Shown: positions 46,011 to 54,440 of the stretch, piece after piece
Position numbering within the stretch: the stretch's first letter is position 1
How the letters are laid out: each line of letters starts with the position of its first letter
Assembly (NCBI RefSeq): GCF_007097485.1
Contig: NZ_VKDE01000012.1
Span: 1-64,000, forward strand
DNA: 64,000 nt
Origin: Carboxylicivirga sp. M1479
Lineage (GTDB): Bacteria > Bacteroidota > Bacteroidia > Bacteroidales > Marinilabiliaceae
Direction: 5' to 3'
The notes under the pieces: generated by a model
What the model was told of the DNA's origin: nothing
The model's database searches: none
What the model saw: the letters and a program-made list of their open reading frames with translations, nothing else
Made by a program: the position numbers and the translations under genes

Positions 46011-46050
46011 TTATTTAACTCTTAATACACATCGTTTTTTATACAAACAA

Positions 46051-49000
46051 ATGAATAAAAAATACCTCATTACGGTCATTTTAGCCTTTGTTGCTTTGGG
46101 AATGGGCTACATGGCATGGAGTAAGTGGCTGGCACCAACCAAGGTGGCATTAATTAACTACCCTGAATTTATGTCCACCAAAATCGCACGTTCGCTTGAT
46201 AATTATTTTATCAACGTTGATGTGTTTGAAGATGAAAACGAAGCTGAAAAGTTGGATCAATACGACATGTTATTAGTCTTTGGTATGGGCTTAAAACTAA
46301 CAGCCGAACAAGAGGCTTATATAAATGAGGTAGGAGAAAAATCCACTGGCATTTATTTGCAATCATCCACAACAAAAGGTTTGGAACTTACCAACCTGAA
46401 TGATAGTGTAAAAATCAATGTGAAAACCTACTTAGATAATGGTGGAAATAAAAACTATGCCAATGCCATGCGCTACATTCGAACCAATGTGGATGGTAAG
46501 TCAGCTTTTGTCAATCAACCGGAAGCTCCTTTGGAGATATCATCCGATGTACTGTTTCATGTAGATGAGGATGTTGCTTTTGAAAAGGTAGCTGACTTTG
46601 AAACCTATTGCAAGGCTGAAGGTTTTCATAAAGAAGGACAGAAAAAAGTCCTCTTTTTTACCAGTATACCCGGCCCGTTCAATGCCAATCGCGATCATTT
46701 AAATAGTATGATTGAAGAGCTGCAAAACCGTGGAACCAATGTGTACCCGGTCTCTGGTTTTCGTGGCCGCTTAAACTATATGAAAGAAATTAGTCCTGAT
46801 ATAATTGTGTACCTGCCACATGGTCGTTTATCCATGGGTGGTTCAGCACCCTTAATCAATCAATGGCTTAAGAAACAAAACATTCCAGTTCTATGCCCAA
46901 TTACAGTACATCAGCGTTACGAAGATTGGTTAATCGACAAAAATGGTATGATGGGTGGACTATTGAGTCAAAGTGTGACCATGCCCGAGTTTGATGGAGG
47001 CATTGTGCCTTATGCTGTTTTTGCCGAGTATGAAGATGCCAATGGTTTCCTCATTTTTAAGGCTGTACCCAATCGCTTAAAGAACTTTGGTCAGATAGTG
47101 GCTAACTATTTGCAGTTGCAAGAGCAACAGAGTGCCGATAAAAAAGTGGCTTTCGTTTATTTTAAAGGACCAGGCAAAAGTGCACTAACTGCAGCCAATA
47201 TGGAAGTGCTGCCATCTTTACACAATGTATTGCTTGAGATGCAGAAGAATGGCTATGATTTAGGAGATCTACCAAAAGATTATCCATCATTTGAAAAAGT
47301 AGTAATGACGAAAGGACCGGTTTTAGGTACCTATGCCGAGGGGGCTTTCGATAATTATCTAGCTACTGGTCAGCCTGAGTTAGTTAAAGTAGAGGATTAC
47401 AATGCGTGGTGTCGCGAAACATTGCAAGCCGAAATGATATCTGACGTGGAGGAGCGTTATGGTAAGGCACCAGGTTCATACATGGCTGTTTATAAAGATG
47501 AACAAGAATACATTGCTGTGGCGCGCGTGCAGTTTGGTAACGTGGTGCTGTTACCGCAGCAAATGCCCGGACTGGGAGATAATGCTTTTCAACTGATACA
47601 CGGAGCTAAAGTAGCGCCACCCCACACTTATATTGCACCTTATTTGTGGATACAAAAAGCATTTGAAGCCGATGCAATTTTTCACTTTGGTACACATGGT
47701 AGTTTAGAGTTTACGCCGGGTAAACAAATTGCCTTATCAGATTACGATTGGACCGACCCACTAATTGGTACCACTCCACACAATTATGTGTACACCATAA
47801 GCAATGTTGGAGAAGGGATGATTGCCAAACGACGTAGCTATGCAGCACTACAGACTTATTTAACACCGCCTTTTATGTCGGCCAATGCCATGGAGTCGAA
47901 GCAAATATTGATGCAAAAAATAAATCAGTACACAACAGCTAAGGGCTCTTTAAAGCGTGAATATGCCTTAACGGTTAAGAAAATGATTGTTGAAGAAGGG
48001 ATGCACGATGAACTTGGTTTGAATAACAGTATTGATGAGCCGTATTCTGATGAGGAGATGACACGTATCCTGAACTTTTTAGAAGAATTATCGCATGAGA
48101 AAGTAACTGGTGGATTATACACCATGGGAGAACCTTACACCGCAGAAAAGTTAGATGAAATGGTGCAGATGATGCATGTAGATGAACTGGCTTATCATTT
48201 GGCAGAGGTAGATTTGCAGAAAGAAATTGTGACTCGTAACGAGCTGCGCAATAAAGTGTTTTTCAGAACGAAATACACCAATCCAAGCGATAGGTATGTT
48301 GCTGAGCTTATTCGTACTGGTCAAACAGAATCCATTCGTAAGCAGGTAATTAATGCCAATGATTATCAACGTGCGCTAGACTTTAAAAAGGAAAGGAAGC
48401 AAGCAGCACAAAAGTTGAAATCACAAAAAATGGCGACTATGAAAGTCAAAAAGGAAGCGGCCAGTAAACAAAACCAAGGAGAGACGAAAGATCATCCGGA
48501 TAAAGCAAAGAAAAAAGTTGATGGTAAAACGGGTGCTACGCCTAAGATTGAACCTGCGAATCCGGTTGAGGAAGCTTTTGCCACTGCTATTTTCAATGTG
48601 GAGAATACCTTGCTTTCTATCATCAGTAAAAAGGAAGAATTGCGAAACAGCCCAGATGCAGAAATGCAGGGAATACTTAATGCTTTAAATGGAGGTTATA
48701 CTGCTCCATCTCCAGGTGGCGACCCTGTGGCCAATCCCGAGAGTGTGCCAACTGGGCGTAACTTATTTGCGGTTAATGCCGAGCAAACACCAAGTAAGGA
48801 GGCCTGGAAGGTAGCTAAGAAACTAGGGGATGACTTGCTTGATGATTATCAGAAAAAGCATGGTAAGTACCCCGAAAAAATAAGCTTTACCCTTTGGGCT
48901 GGTAGCTTTATTGAGTCGGAAGGAACTACCATCGCTCAAATTCTGTACATGTTAGGAGTTGAACCTGTTTGGACACCTCGCGGTAAAATGAATGACCTAC

Positions 49001-50256
49001 GCTTGATGACGGAAGAGGAATTGGAACGTCCGCGTATTGATGTGGTGGTGCAAACCTCGGGTCAGTTGCGCGATTTGGCAGCTTCTCGGCTTGTCATTAT
49101 TAACCGTGCCATTGCCATGGCAGCCAAAGCAGAACAAAGCTCTGGTGTCAATTTTGTATCCAAGGGTATTGCCGATGCCGAGAAGCTATTAATTGAAAAA
49201 GGTTTTTCGCCAAAAGAAGCAAGGGCTTTTGCCGGACAACGTGTATTTGGCGGAGTTAATGGTAACTATGGCGCTAGTATTATGGGCTTGGTTGAACAAA
49301 GCGATCGCTGGGACAGCACTAAAACAGTGGCACAAACTTATATCAACAACATGGGTGCTGTTTATGGCAGCGAAGATGATTGGGGAAGTTTTAATAAAGG
49401 TGTATTTGAAGCTGCTTTACTTAATACCGAAGCAGTTGTTCAACCACGACAGAGTAATACCTGGGGAGCCTTAAGTCTCGATCATGTGTATGAGTTTATG
49501 GGTGGTTTAAATCTGGCTGTGAAAGAGGTAACGGGCAACGATGCCGAATCGTATTTCAATGATTTTCGTAACTCGTCGAATCCACGGGTGCAAGGCTTAA
49601 AAGAGGCCATTGGCGTTGAGAGTCGTACTACCTTGTTAAATGAGCGATACATTAAAGAGTACATGAAAGGTGGGGCGTCTTCAGCAGCCACATTTGCCGA
49701 AACATTCCGTAATACCTTTGGATGGAATGTGATGAAACCCTCGGTGGTGGAAGAGCGCTTGTGGAACGACCTGTACGATGTATACGTTGATAACAAATTA
49801 AACTTACAAGTGCAAGAGTTTTTCGAACGAGAGAACCCGTATGCATTGCAAGAGATGACAGCCGTAATGCTCGAAACGGTGCGCAAAGGCATGTGGCAGG
49901 CTACGCCCGATCAAGTTAAAGCAATGACACAACTACACGCCCAATTAATTGAAAAGTATGAAGCAGGTTGTAGCGGTTTTGTTTGTGATAACGCTAAGCT
50001 ACGCGCTTTTATAACAGAGCAATTACCTGCTGAGATGAAAGAAGCCTATGCTGAAGAAATAGATAATGTTCGGGAGGCAAAAAAGGAGATTGCAGAGGAT
50101 AATGTGGTGCTGAAGAAAGACGAAAAGGTACAGGCACAGCAAGATGCTGAAATGGCGATGGAATTGGATGTTAAGCTTGTGGCAGCTGGTATTGTGGCCG
50201 TTTTGCTTTTAGCTATCCTTTTTATTCGCCGTCGTCGAGCTAACACATCTCTTTAA
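46051..50256 (+). CDS. hmuS: HmuS, CobN/ChlH-like chelatase-family protein
   Basis: HmuS is related to the large chelatase subunits CobN and ChlH. In Bacteroides it has been linked to removal of iron from heme. The 1401 residues contain the CobN core with HFGTHGSLEFTPGKQ (residues 545-559) and later conserved blocks such as RVFGGVNGNYGA. A membrane helix lies at each end (about 5-24 and 1375-1395). The first follows MNKKY and the last is followed by IRRRRA, so both termini face the cytoplasm and the bulk is periplasmic by the positive-inside rule. A Lys-rich low-complexity stretch (about 780-835) sits mid-protein. hmuT follows after 23 bp. No AAA+ partner is present. Confidence 0.92.
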   Translation: MNKKYLITVILAFVALGMGYMAWSKWLAPTKVALINYPEFMSTKIARSLDNYFINVDVFEDENEAEKLDQYDMLLVFGMGLKLTAEQEAYINEVGEKSTGIYLQSSTTKGLELTNLNDSVKINVKTYLDNGGNKNYANAMRYIRTNVDGKSAFVNQPEAPLEISSDVLFHVDEDVAFEKVADFETYCKAEGFHKEGQKKVLFFTSIPGPFNANRDHLNSMIEELQNRGTNVYPVSGFRGRLNYMKEISPDIIVYLPHGRLSMGGSAPLINQWLKKQNIPVLCPITVHQRYEDWLIDKNGMMGGLLSQSVTMPEFDGGIVPYAVFAEYEDANGFLIFKAVPNRLKNFGQIVANYLQLQEQQSADKKVAFVYFKGPGKSALTAANMEVLPSLHNVLLEMQKNGYDLGDLPKDYPSFEKVVMTKGPVLGTYAEGAFDNYLATGQPELVKVEDYNAWCRETLQAEMISDVEERYGKAPGSYMAVYKDEQEYIAVARVQFGNVVLLPQQMPGLGDNAFQLIHGAKVAPPHTYIAPYLWIQKAFEADAIFHFGTHGSLEFTPGKQIALSDYDWTDPLIGTTPHNYVYTISNVGEGMIAKRRSYAALQTYLTPPFMSANAMESKQILMQKINQYTTAKGSLKREYALTVKKMIVEEGMHDELGLNNSIDEPYSDEEMTRILNFLEELSHEKVTGGLYTMGEPYTAEKLDEMVQMMHVDELAYHLAEVDLQKEIVTRNELRNKVFFRTKYTNPSDRYVAELIRTGQTESIRKQVINANDYQRALDFKKERKQAAQKLKSQKMATMKVKKEAASKQNQGETKDHPDKAKKKVDGKTGATPKIEPANPVEEAFATAIFNVENTLLSIISKKEELRNSPDAEMQGILNALNGGYTAPSPGGDPVANPESVPTGRNLFAVNAEQTPSKEAWKVAKKLGDDLLDDYQKKHGKYPEKISFTLWAGSFIESEGTTIAQILYMLGVEPVWTPRGKMNDLRLMTEEELERPRIDVVVQTSGQLRDLAASRLVIINRAIAMAAKAEQSSGVNFVSKGIADAEKLLIEKGFSPKEARAFAGQRVFGGVNGNYGASIMGLVEQSDRWDSTKTVAQTYINNMGAVYGSEDDWGSFNKGVFEAALLNTEAVVQPRQSNTWGALSLDHVYEFMGGLNLAVKEVTGNDAESYFNDFRNSSNPRVQGLKEAIGVESRTTLLNERYIKEYMKGGASSAATFAETFRNTFGWNVMKPSVVEERLWNDLYDVYVDNKLNLQVQEFFERENPYALQEMTAVMLETVRKGMWQATPDQVKAMTQLHAQLIEKYEAGCSGFVCDNAKLRAFITEQLPAEMKEAYAEEIDNVREAKKEIAEDNVVLKKDEKVQAQQDAEMAMELDVKLVAAGIVAVLLLAILFIRRRRANTSL

Positions 50257-50279
50257 TAATAAGCAGCTAATACAATTAT

Positions 50280-50993
50280 ATGCAAACACTTGTAATAATA
50301 CTATTTGTTCTGGCCATACTGTCCTTTTCTATTCAGCTACAGCTGTTTGAAAAACCTTGGATAATGTTTGCTTGCTTGGCTTTTGTAGCTGTATTTATAT
50401 ATGGGATGCACCATTTGGCCATTGAGCAGAGTTATAAAACATTTAGAGCTGCGTTAAACAATTCAAGCTTAATGATGGATTTTGTGGTCTTGCAAGTCGT
50501 AGAGGCTCTGGCTGGTCTCTTATTAAGTATATTCTTGATAAGAGACCACTATAATGAACCGGTAAAACCGTTTTTTAAGAACGCACTTTTCTTACCTGGT
50601 ATCATCATTTTTCCAGCCTTGTTTTACCTCGAAAGCCTCGTGTTTTTGCAAGTTCATGGTATGAGCTTTCCGGTTTTGGCTGTTGGTATTGCAGTCTTGG
50701 CCATACTAGGTATTTACCTTATCGGATGGTGTTTTAAAAAGCTGATACCCGAATTTGACCTACAACTAGAAATGAAATTTGTAGTTCACTTGCTTCAGTT
50801 ATCAGGAGGTGTGATTCTTTCGGTAGTTATGCTGCGCTTACCCGTACAGCAAGCTGAACATTCTGCTATTTCGCTAATGCCCACTTTAGTGATGATTACC
50901 TGTTTGCTAGGAGGAAGTCTGTTAGGCTCTTTCTGGTATCAAATTAAGATAAAGCGATTTATCAAGTCATCAACACAACAATTAAACGGATAA
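50280..50993 (+). CDS. hmuT: HmuT membrane protein
   Basis: The 237-residue product is very hydrophobic, with about seven membrane helices (near residues 3-22, 27-48, 60-85, 95-120, 124-150, 163-185 and 195-222). No enzyme motif is visible. The name rests only on the position between hmuS and the ExbB-like hmuU, as in hmuRYSTUV loci. It begins 23 bp after hmuS, and hmuU follows after 12 bp. It could be the channel or scaffold linking the motor to HmuS. Confidence 0.75.
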   Translation: MQTLVIILFVLAILSFSIQLQLFEKPWIMFACLAFVAVFIYGMHHLAIEQSYKTFRAALNNSSLMMDFVVLQVVEALAGLLLSIFLIRDHYNEPVKPFFKNALFLPGIIIFPALFYLESLVFLQVHGMSFPVLAVGIAVLAILGIYLIGWCFKKLIPEFDLQLEMKFVVHLLQLSGGVILSVVMLRLPVQQAEHSAISLMPTLVMITCLLGGSLLGSFWYQIKIKRFIKSSTQQLNG

Positions 50994-51005
50994 ACAATTT
51001 TAATA

Positions 51006-51599
51006 ATGGATGAAATAACAAAAATATTATACTGGATATCAACGGGGTTATTAGTGCCTGTTATTGTGTTATTGCTCTTGTTTTTTGCAAGGGCGCTTAT
51101 GCTGATAGGTTCCTTTTACAGCATGTACATTCAAAAGTTGAAGTTTAATAAGCAGATGAAAACAGTTTTCGATGCTTTAACTACCGAGAATGTACGATCT
51201 TCTTTAGAAAATGTGAAGAAGAATGATAAGCTTATTAGCTCCATTTACCTCAATAAACTATTAACATGTTTGCCGCAAGAGGTGTATTACGATAAGGCTT
51301 TAAACGATTTTGAAATACATTGCCAAAAAGAGATGGCTGGTAGCCAGGCGCTTGCCAAACTAGGGCCAATACTAGGGCTGATGGGTACCCTTATTCCGAT
51401 GGGTCCTGCCCTTGTGGGTTTGGCATCGGGCGATATTGCTTCTATGGCTTCAAACATGCAGGTGGCTTTTGCAACAACAGTAATCGGTTTGTTGATTGGA
51501 GCCGTTGGTTTCATTGTCCTTCAGGTAAAACGCCGTTGGTTTGCTGCCGATATTAATAACCTGGAATTTGTGGTGGAGCTACTTAAAAAGGTTAAGTAA
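51006..51599 (+). CDS. hmuU: HmuU, MotA/TolQ/ExbB-type proton channel protein
   Basis: The 197-residue protein has three membrane helices in the ExbB/TolQ arrangement: one near residues 12-38, then a cytoplasmic loop, and two near 115-140 and 150-178. The block LAKLGPILGLMGTLIPMGPALVGLASGD matches the conserved TolQ/ExbB region in its GPxLGLMGTLIPMGPAL core. Such proteins form pentameric proton channels that drive work in the periplasm. hmuV, the likely ExbD-like partner, follows after 78 bp that contain an 8-bp hairpin. Confidence 0.88.
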   Translation: MDEITKILYWISTGLLVPVIVLLLLFFARALMLIGSFYSMYIQKLKFNKQMKTVFDALTTENVRSSLENVKKNDKLISSIYLNKLLTCLPQEVYYDKALNDFEIHCQKEMAGSQALAKLGPILGLMGTLIPMGPALVGLASGDIASMASNMQVAFATTVIGLLIGAVGFIVLQVKRRWFAADINNLEFVVELLKKVK

Positions 51600-51619
51600 G
51601 CAAGAAGTATATAGAGATT

Positions 51620-51640
51620 GGTATACGCAAGCCGTATGCC
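51620..51640 (+). repeat. Hairpin between hmuU and hmuV
   Basis: GGTATACG (51620-51627) pairs with CGTATGCC (51633-51640) around CAAGC, with one G-U pair and no T run. It may shape the message between the two genes. Confidence 0.5.
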
Positions 51641-51677
51641 GACACTTCGATCTAATTAATAGTAAAAAGAGAGTATT

Positions 51678-52004
51678 ATGCGTCGATCAAAACGTTTTTT
51701 ACAAGAAGAAGATATAGACCCAATGGCTACCGTTGCTAATTTATTTGATGTCGCCATGGTGTTTGCTCTGGCTTTAATGGTGGCTTTGGTGGCTCGCTAT
51801 AAAATGACTGAGATGTTTTCTAAGGAGGATTTTACCATGGTAAAAAATCCGGGTAAAGAAAACATGGAAATCATTACTAAAGAAGGGGAGAAGATTGAGA
51901 CCTACAAAGCATCTGATGAAAGCTCGTCATCGGGCAACAAAGGAAAAAGGGTAGGCGTTGCTTATCAGTTAGAGAATGGGGAGATAATTTATATTCCTGA
52001 GTAG
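51678..52004 (+). CDS. hmuV: HmuV, DUF2149 (ExbD-like) protein
   Basis: The 108-residue product has a charged N-terminus, one membrane helix (about 19-39) with an Asp (D24 in ANLFDVAMVFALALMVAL) near its start, and a periplasmic tail ending GEIIYIPE. This is the layout of ExbD/TolR, where the helix Asp carries protons. DUF2149 is the recognised family. It is the last gene of the hmu operon and probably completes a motor with HmuU. The tail is short compared with ExbD. Confidence 0.88.
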   Translation: MRRSKRFLQEEDIDPMATVANLFDVAMVFALALMVALVARYKMTEMFSKEDFTMVKNPGKENMEIITKEGEKIETYKASDESSSSGNKGKRVGVAYQLENGEIIYIPE

Positions 52005-52022
52005 CTATAGTTTAATCACTTT

Positions 52023-52063
52023 TTTCAGTAGCAGCTGGTGCTAATAAATGGCTGCTACTGAAA
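52023..52063. repeat. Perfect 13-bp stem between hmuV and greA-like gene
   Basis: TTTCAGTAGCAGC (52023-52035) and GCTGCTACTGAAA (52051-52063) are exactly complementary around a 15-nt loop that holds the stop codon of the minus-strand gene. There is no T run on either strand after the stem. It may protect or pause both converging transcripts rather than end them in the classical way. Confidence 0.65.
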
Positions 52064-52502
52064 TACGCTGCTTATTAAAACTAATTTCATCGCCAAGCTT
52101 TGCGCCTTTTAATGCCTGACCAACAGGCGAGGCCATAGATAGTGCAAAGTACTCCACCCCATCAACATTGATTTTACCCAGGGCGACAGGCATAAAATAG
52201 TGGCCCTTATTGGTTATAACTAAACTGCCAAAATCAACATTTGTGTGAGTCTTATGCAAGTCAATTTGCGCTAAATCTTTTTTCAGGCCTAGTTGTTTAT
52301 TGAGTTGATCCTGGTTTTTGTTCAGTTCAATCTGCATCATCTCACGGCCTGTTTCAAATTTATCGCCAGCACTGCTTTTCGTGTCGTTGGCCATCGATTC
52401 TCGTATATCAGCTATTTCTTGCTGAATAGCACTAAGCTTTTTATCTATAGTGGTAGTGAGGTGCTCAACTAGTGCCTTTTTTGTTTCTGAATTAATACTC
52501 AT
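52041..52502 (-). CDS. GreA/GreB-like elongation factor-type protein
   Basis: The 153-residue protein has an N-terminal coiled coil (about 8-75, with DKKLSAIQQEIADIRESM) and a C-terminal FKBP-like domain of the GreA type (FGSLVITNKGHYFMPVAL, SPVGQALKGAKLGDEISF). True GreA/GreB act in the RNA polymerase secondary channel to rescue stalled complexes. This one is a divergent Bacteroidota form without the clear acidic tip DxxxE of GreA, so its activity is open. It starts 7 bp after the HAD gene, so the two form an operon. Confidence 0.8.
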   Translation of the reverse strand: MSINSETKKALVEHLTTTIDKKLSAIQQEIADIRESMANDTKSSAGDKFETGREMMQIELNKNQDQLNKQLGLKKDLAQIDLHKTHTNVDFGSLVITNKGHYFMPVALGKINVDGVEYFALSMASPVGQALKGAKLGDEISFNKQRISVAAIY

Positions 52503-52509
52503 CTAACAG

Positions 52510-53169
52510 TTAATTAAATGATTGATAGAGGGAAGTTGTACTAGCAAATAACTCATCGGCGCCAGCATCAAGCAGTACCTGATCAGCTAGTTTGCCTGTA
52601 TTAACTGCTAGGGTGTATATGCCTGCAGCCTTGGCCGACTCAACACCCATGGGTGCATTCTCCACCACCAGACATTCTTCCTTTTTAAAACCACATCGTT
52701 CCCAGGCAATCAAATATGGTTCAGGATGAGGTTTTCCTTGTTTTACATCGGCACCGCTTACCAAGTGATCGGCATCGATGTTAAAATGCTCCATTAGTTT
52801 TTCAACCAAAGCAGGTTGTCGCGATCCAGTTACCACAAACACATTAACGCCAGCTTGCTTTAATTCAGCCAGTAACTCTTGCATGCAGGGCAATATGGGA
52901 GCCTTAGGGCGTTCACTCATTAGCTTTGTTTTAAGAGCATATACCGCTTCTTCCTCCGCTTTAGTCGCTGGGCGATTTAGGTATTGTTCAAAGGCAATGC
53001 GAATGGTTGAAAAGCCCGTACGCCCCTCATTCATATAGGCCTCCTCAGCCGGAAAATCAATGCCGTATTTTTTCAAGCTATGAATCCAAGTGTATTCGTG
53101 ATTGGGCATTGAATCGTATAGCACGCCATCCATGTCAAAGAAGACAGCTTTTATATTTTGTGGTTTCAT
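52510..53169 (-). CDS. HAD-family phosphatase, beta-phosphoglucomutase-like
   Basis: The 219-residue protein has the HAD motifs in order: FFDMDGVLYDS with nucleophile D12 and acid D14, VTGSRQ (Thr motif), the GKPHPEPYL Lys motif, and VVENAPMGVESAKAAG. A cap of four helices lies between. Such proteins hydrolyse sugar or nucleotide phosphates or isomerise phosphoglucose; the substrate is not clear. It is co-transcribed with the GreA-like gene. Confidence 0.9.
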   Translation of the reverse strand: MKPQNIKAVFFDMDGVLYDSMPNHEYTWIHSLKKYGIDFPAEEAYMNEGRTGFSTIRIAFEQYLNRPATKAEEEAVYALKTKLMSERPKAPILPCMQELLAELKQAGVNVFVVTGSRQPALVEKLMEHFNIDADHLVSGADVKQGKPHPEPYLIAWERCGFKKEECLVVENAPMGVESAKAAGIYTLAVNTGKLADQVLLDAGADELFASTTSLYQSFN

Positions 53170-53744
53170 CGTTCTGATTTAGGCTGCTAAAATAGTGCAA
53201 AGTTTTAATATGGGTAAGTCAATGAGGTTGGTGTCCTTAATTTAAGTACATATCGCCTATACTTGCGCTCCTCATGAGTAATAAGGAGCTTAAGCTAAGA
53301 TTCCGAAAGCTAGCAACCTAGCTTGTAAAGCTCGCCCTTTCGAGCAGAAAGCTTTGACTTTGATGTTTAAAAGCGCTGGAATACAATCAAAAAGCTTGGT
53401 GTTTTGAGCCAGAAGGCTTTGAATTCTCTGCTTTAGAAACAAAACTCGCCATTCAGAGCATTAAAGTAGAGCATAAAGGTGTGAAAGCGGTGCTATAATG
53501 CTTCATCATTAATGCTTAGTAGCTTCTTCTTTTAAGCAAATTGCACTAGGTTCCGAGCCATTAGGCATCAAAATCGGAGCATAAAGAACCAAGCCCCATG
53601 CTCAAAGCTCCATTTTATAGCAATACTTATTGAGATTCGTGTTTTTCGAATAGTTTTTATGCCAGTTGTTTAGATGTACAAAGGGTATTAATTACATCTT
53701 TTTGTTTATTTTGGTCTTCATATCATTAACTGCAATTTTTACAC
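53170..53744. other. Gene-free stretch with clustered hairpins
   Basis: No ORF is supported in these 575 bp. Three hairpins follow one another: GCTCCT/AGGAGC (53267-53272, 53284-53289), a perfect 7-bp AAGCTAG/CTAGCTT with CAAC loop (53307-53324), and GCTCG/CGAGC (53330-53345) nested in AAAGC/GCTTT (53327-53355). The motif CAGAA(A/G)GCTTTGA occurs twice (about 53345 and 53410), and variants of GAGCAT recur to about 53600. It may encode a structured RNA or be a decayed repeat. No known riboswitch was recognised. Confidence 0.4.
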
Positions 53745-54404
53745 ATGACCATAACATTAGATCAACAATTAAAAGAGACGTTGCCGACCTTATTATTGGG
53801 TGGATTTGTAATTGAGGTGCAGGTAAATGAGCCAGCAAGTGAATTATTAAGTTTGATTAATGATGAACTTGCGGTTTTGGAGCAAAGGCACACGCCCGAA
53901 ACCATTCGAGAGCTCAGCACCGTTAAGGCCAACAAAAACGCCTATCGCAGTTTAGGCAAAGATCCGAATCGTTATCGTCCCGCAGCTGAAGCTTTGTTGC
54001 GCCGAGTGGCCAATGGTAAGGGCTTGTATCACATCAATAATGTGGTTGATATCCTCAACCTGATATCCTTAAAAACAGGTTTTTCCATATGTGGTTATAA
54101 TTACGATGCCATAAAGGGCGATGTGTTAATGGGTATTGGAGAAGAAAATGAACCATATCAAGGTATTGGTCGTGGCGATGTTAACATTGCCAAGTTACCT
54201 GTTTTTCGCGATGACTTGGGAGCCTTTGGAAATCCAACAAGTGATTCAGTTCGAACCATGGTAAGTGAGGGTACCAGCAAGTTTCTGATGATTATTATCG
54301 GTTTTGAAGGACAAGAAACCATTAATGCTGCCTTGGATGAGGCAAAAAAATTATTGGAGCAGTATGCAAATGGAAAGGAAATTGAACGTTTCTTTGTAGG
54401 CTGA
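53745..54404 (+). CDS. B3/B4 tRNA-binding domain protein
   Basis: The 219-residue product is a stand-alone copy of the B3/B4 editing domain of phenylalanyl-tRNA synthetase beta chains, with the signature NKNAYRSLGKDPNRYRPAAE at about 65-85 and NNVVDILNLISLKTGF at 97-112. Stand-alone B3/B4 proteins are thought to hydrolyse mischarged aminoacyl-tRNA, but this is not shown for most. The window also holds an AlaX-like editing gene and pheT. It lies 36 bp before the metallohydrolase gene. Confidence 0.9.
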   Translation: MTITLDQQLKETLPTLLLGGFVIEVQVNEPASELLSLINDELAVLEQRHTPETIRELSTVKANKNAYRSLGKDPNRYRPAAEALLRRVANGKGLYHINNVVDILNLISLKTGFSICGYNYDAIKGDVLMGIGEENEPYQGIGRGDVNIAKLPVFRDDLGAFGNPTSDSVRTMVSEGTSKFLMIIIGFEGQETINAALDEAKKLLEQYANGKEIERFFVG

Positions 54405-54440
54405 AAAAAGCAGTTAATAGCTTAAGAAAATAGGTTAGGG

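Noticed and set aside
53221-53745. tRNA or rRNA fragment in the hairpin-rich stretch
   Set aside because: No cloverleaf, CCA end or rRNA-like segment could be recognised.
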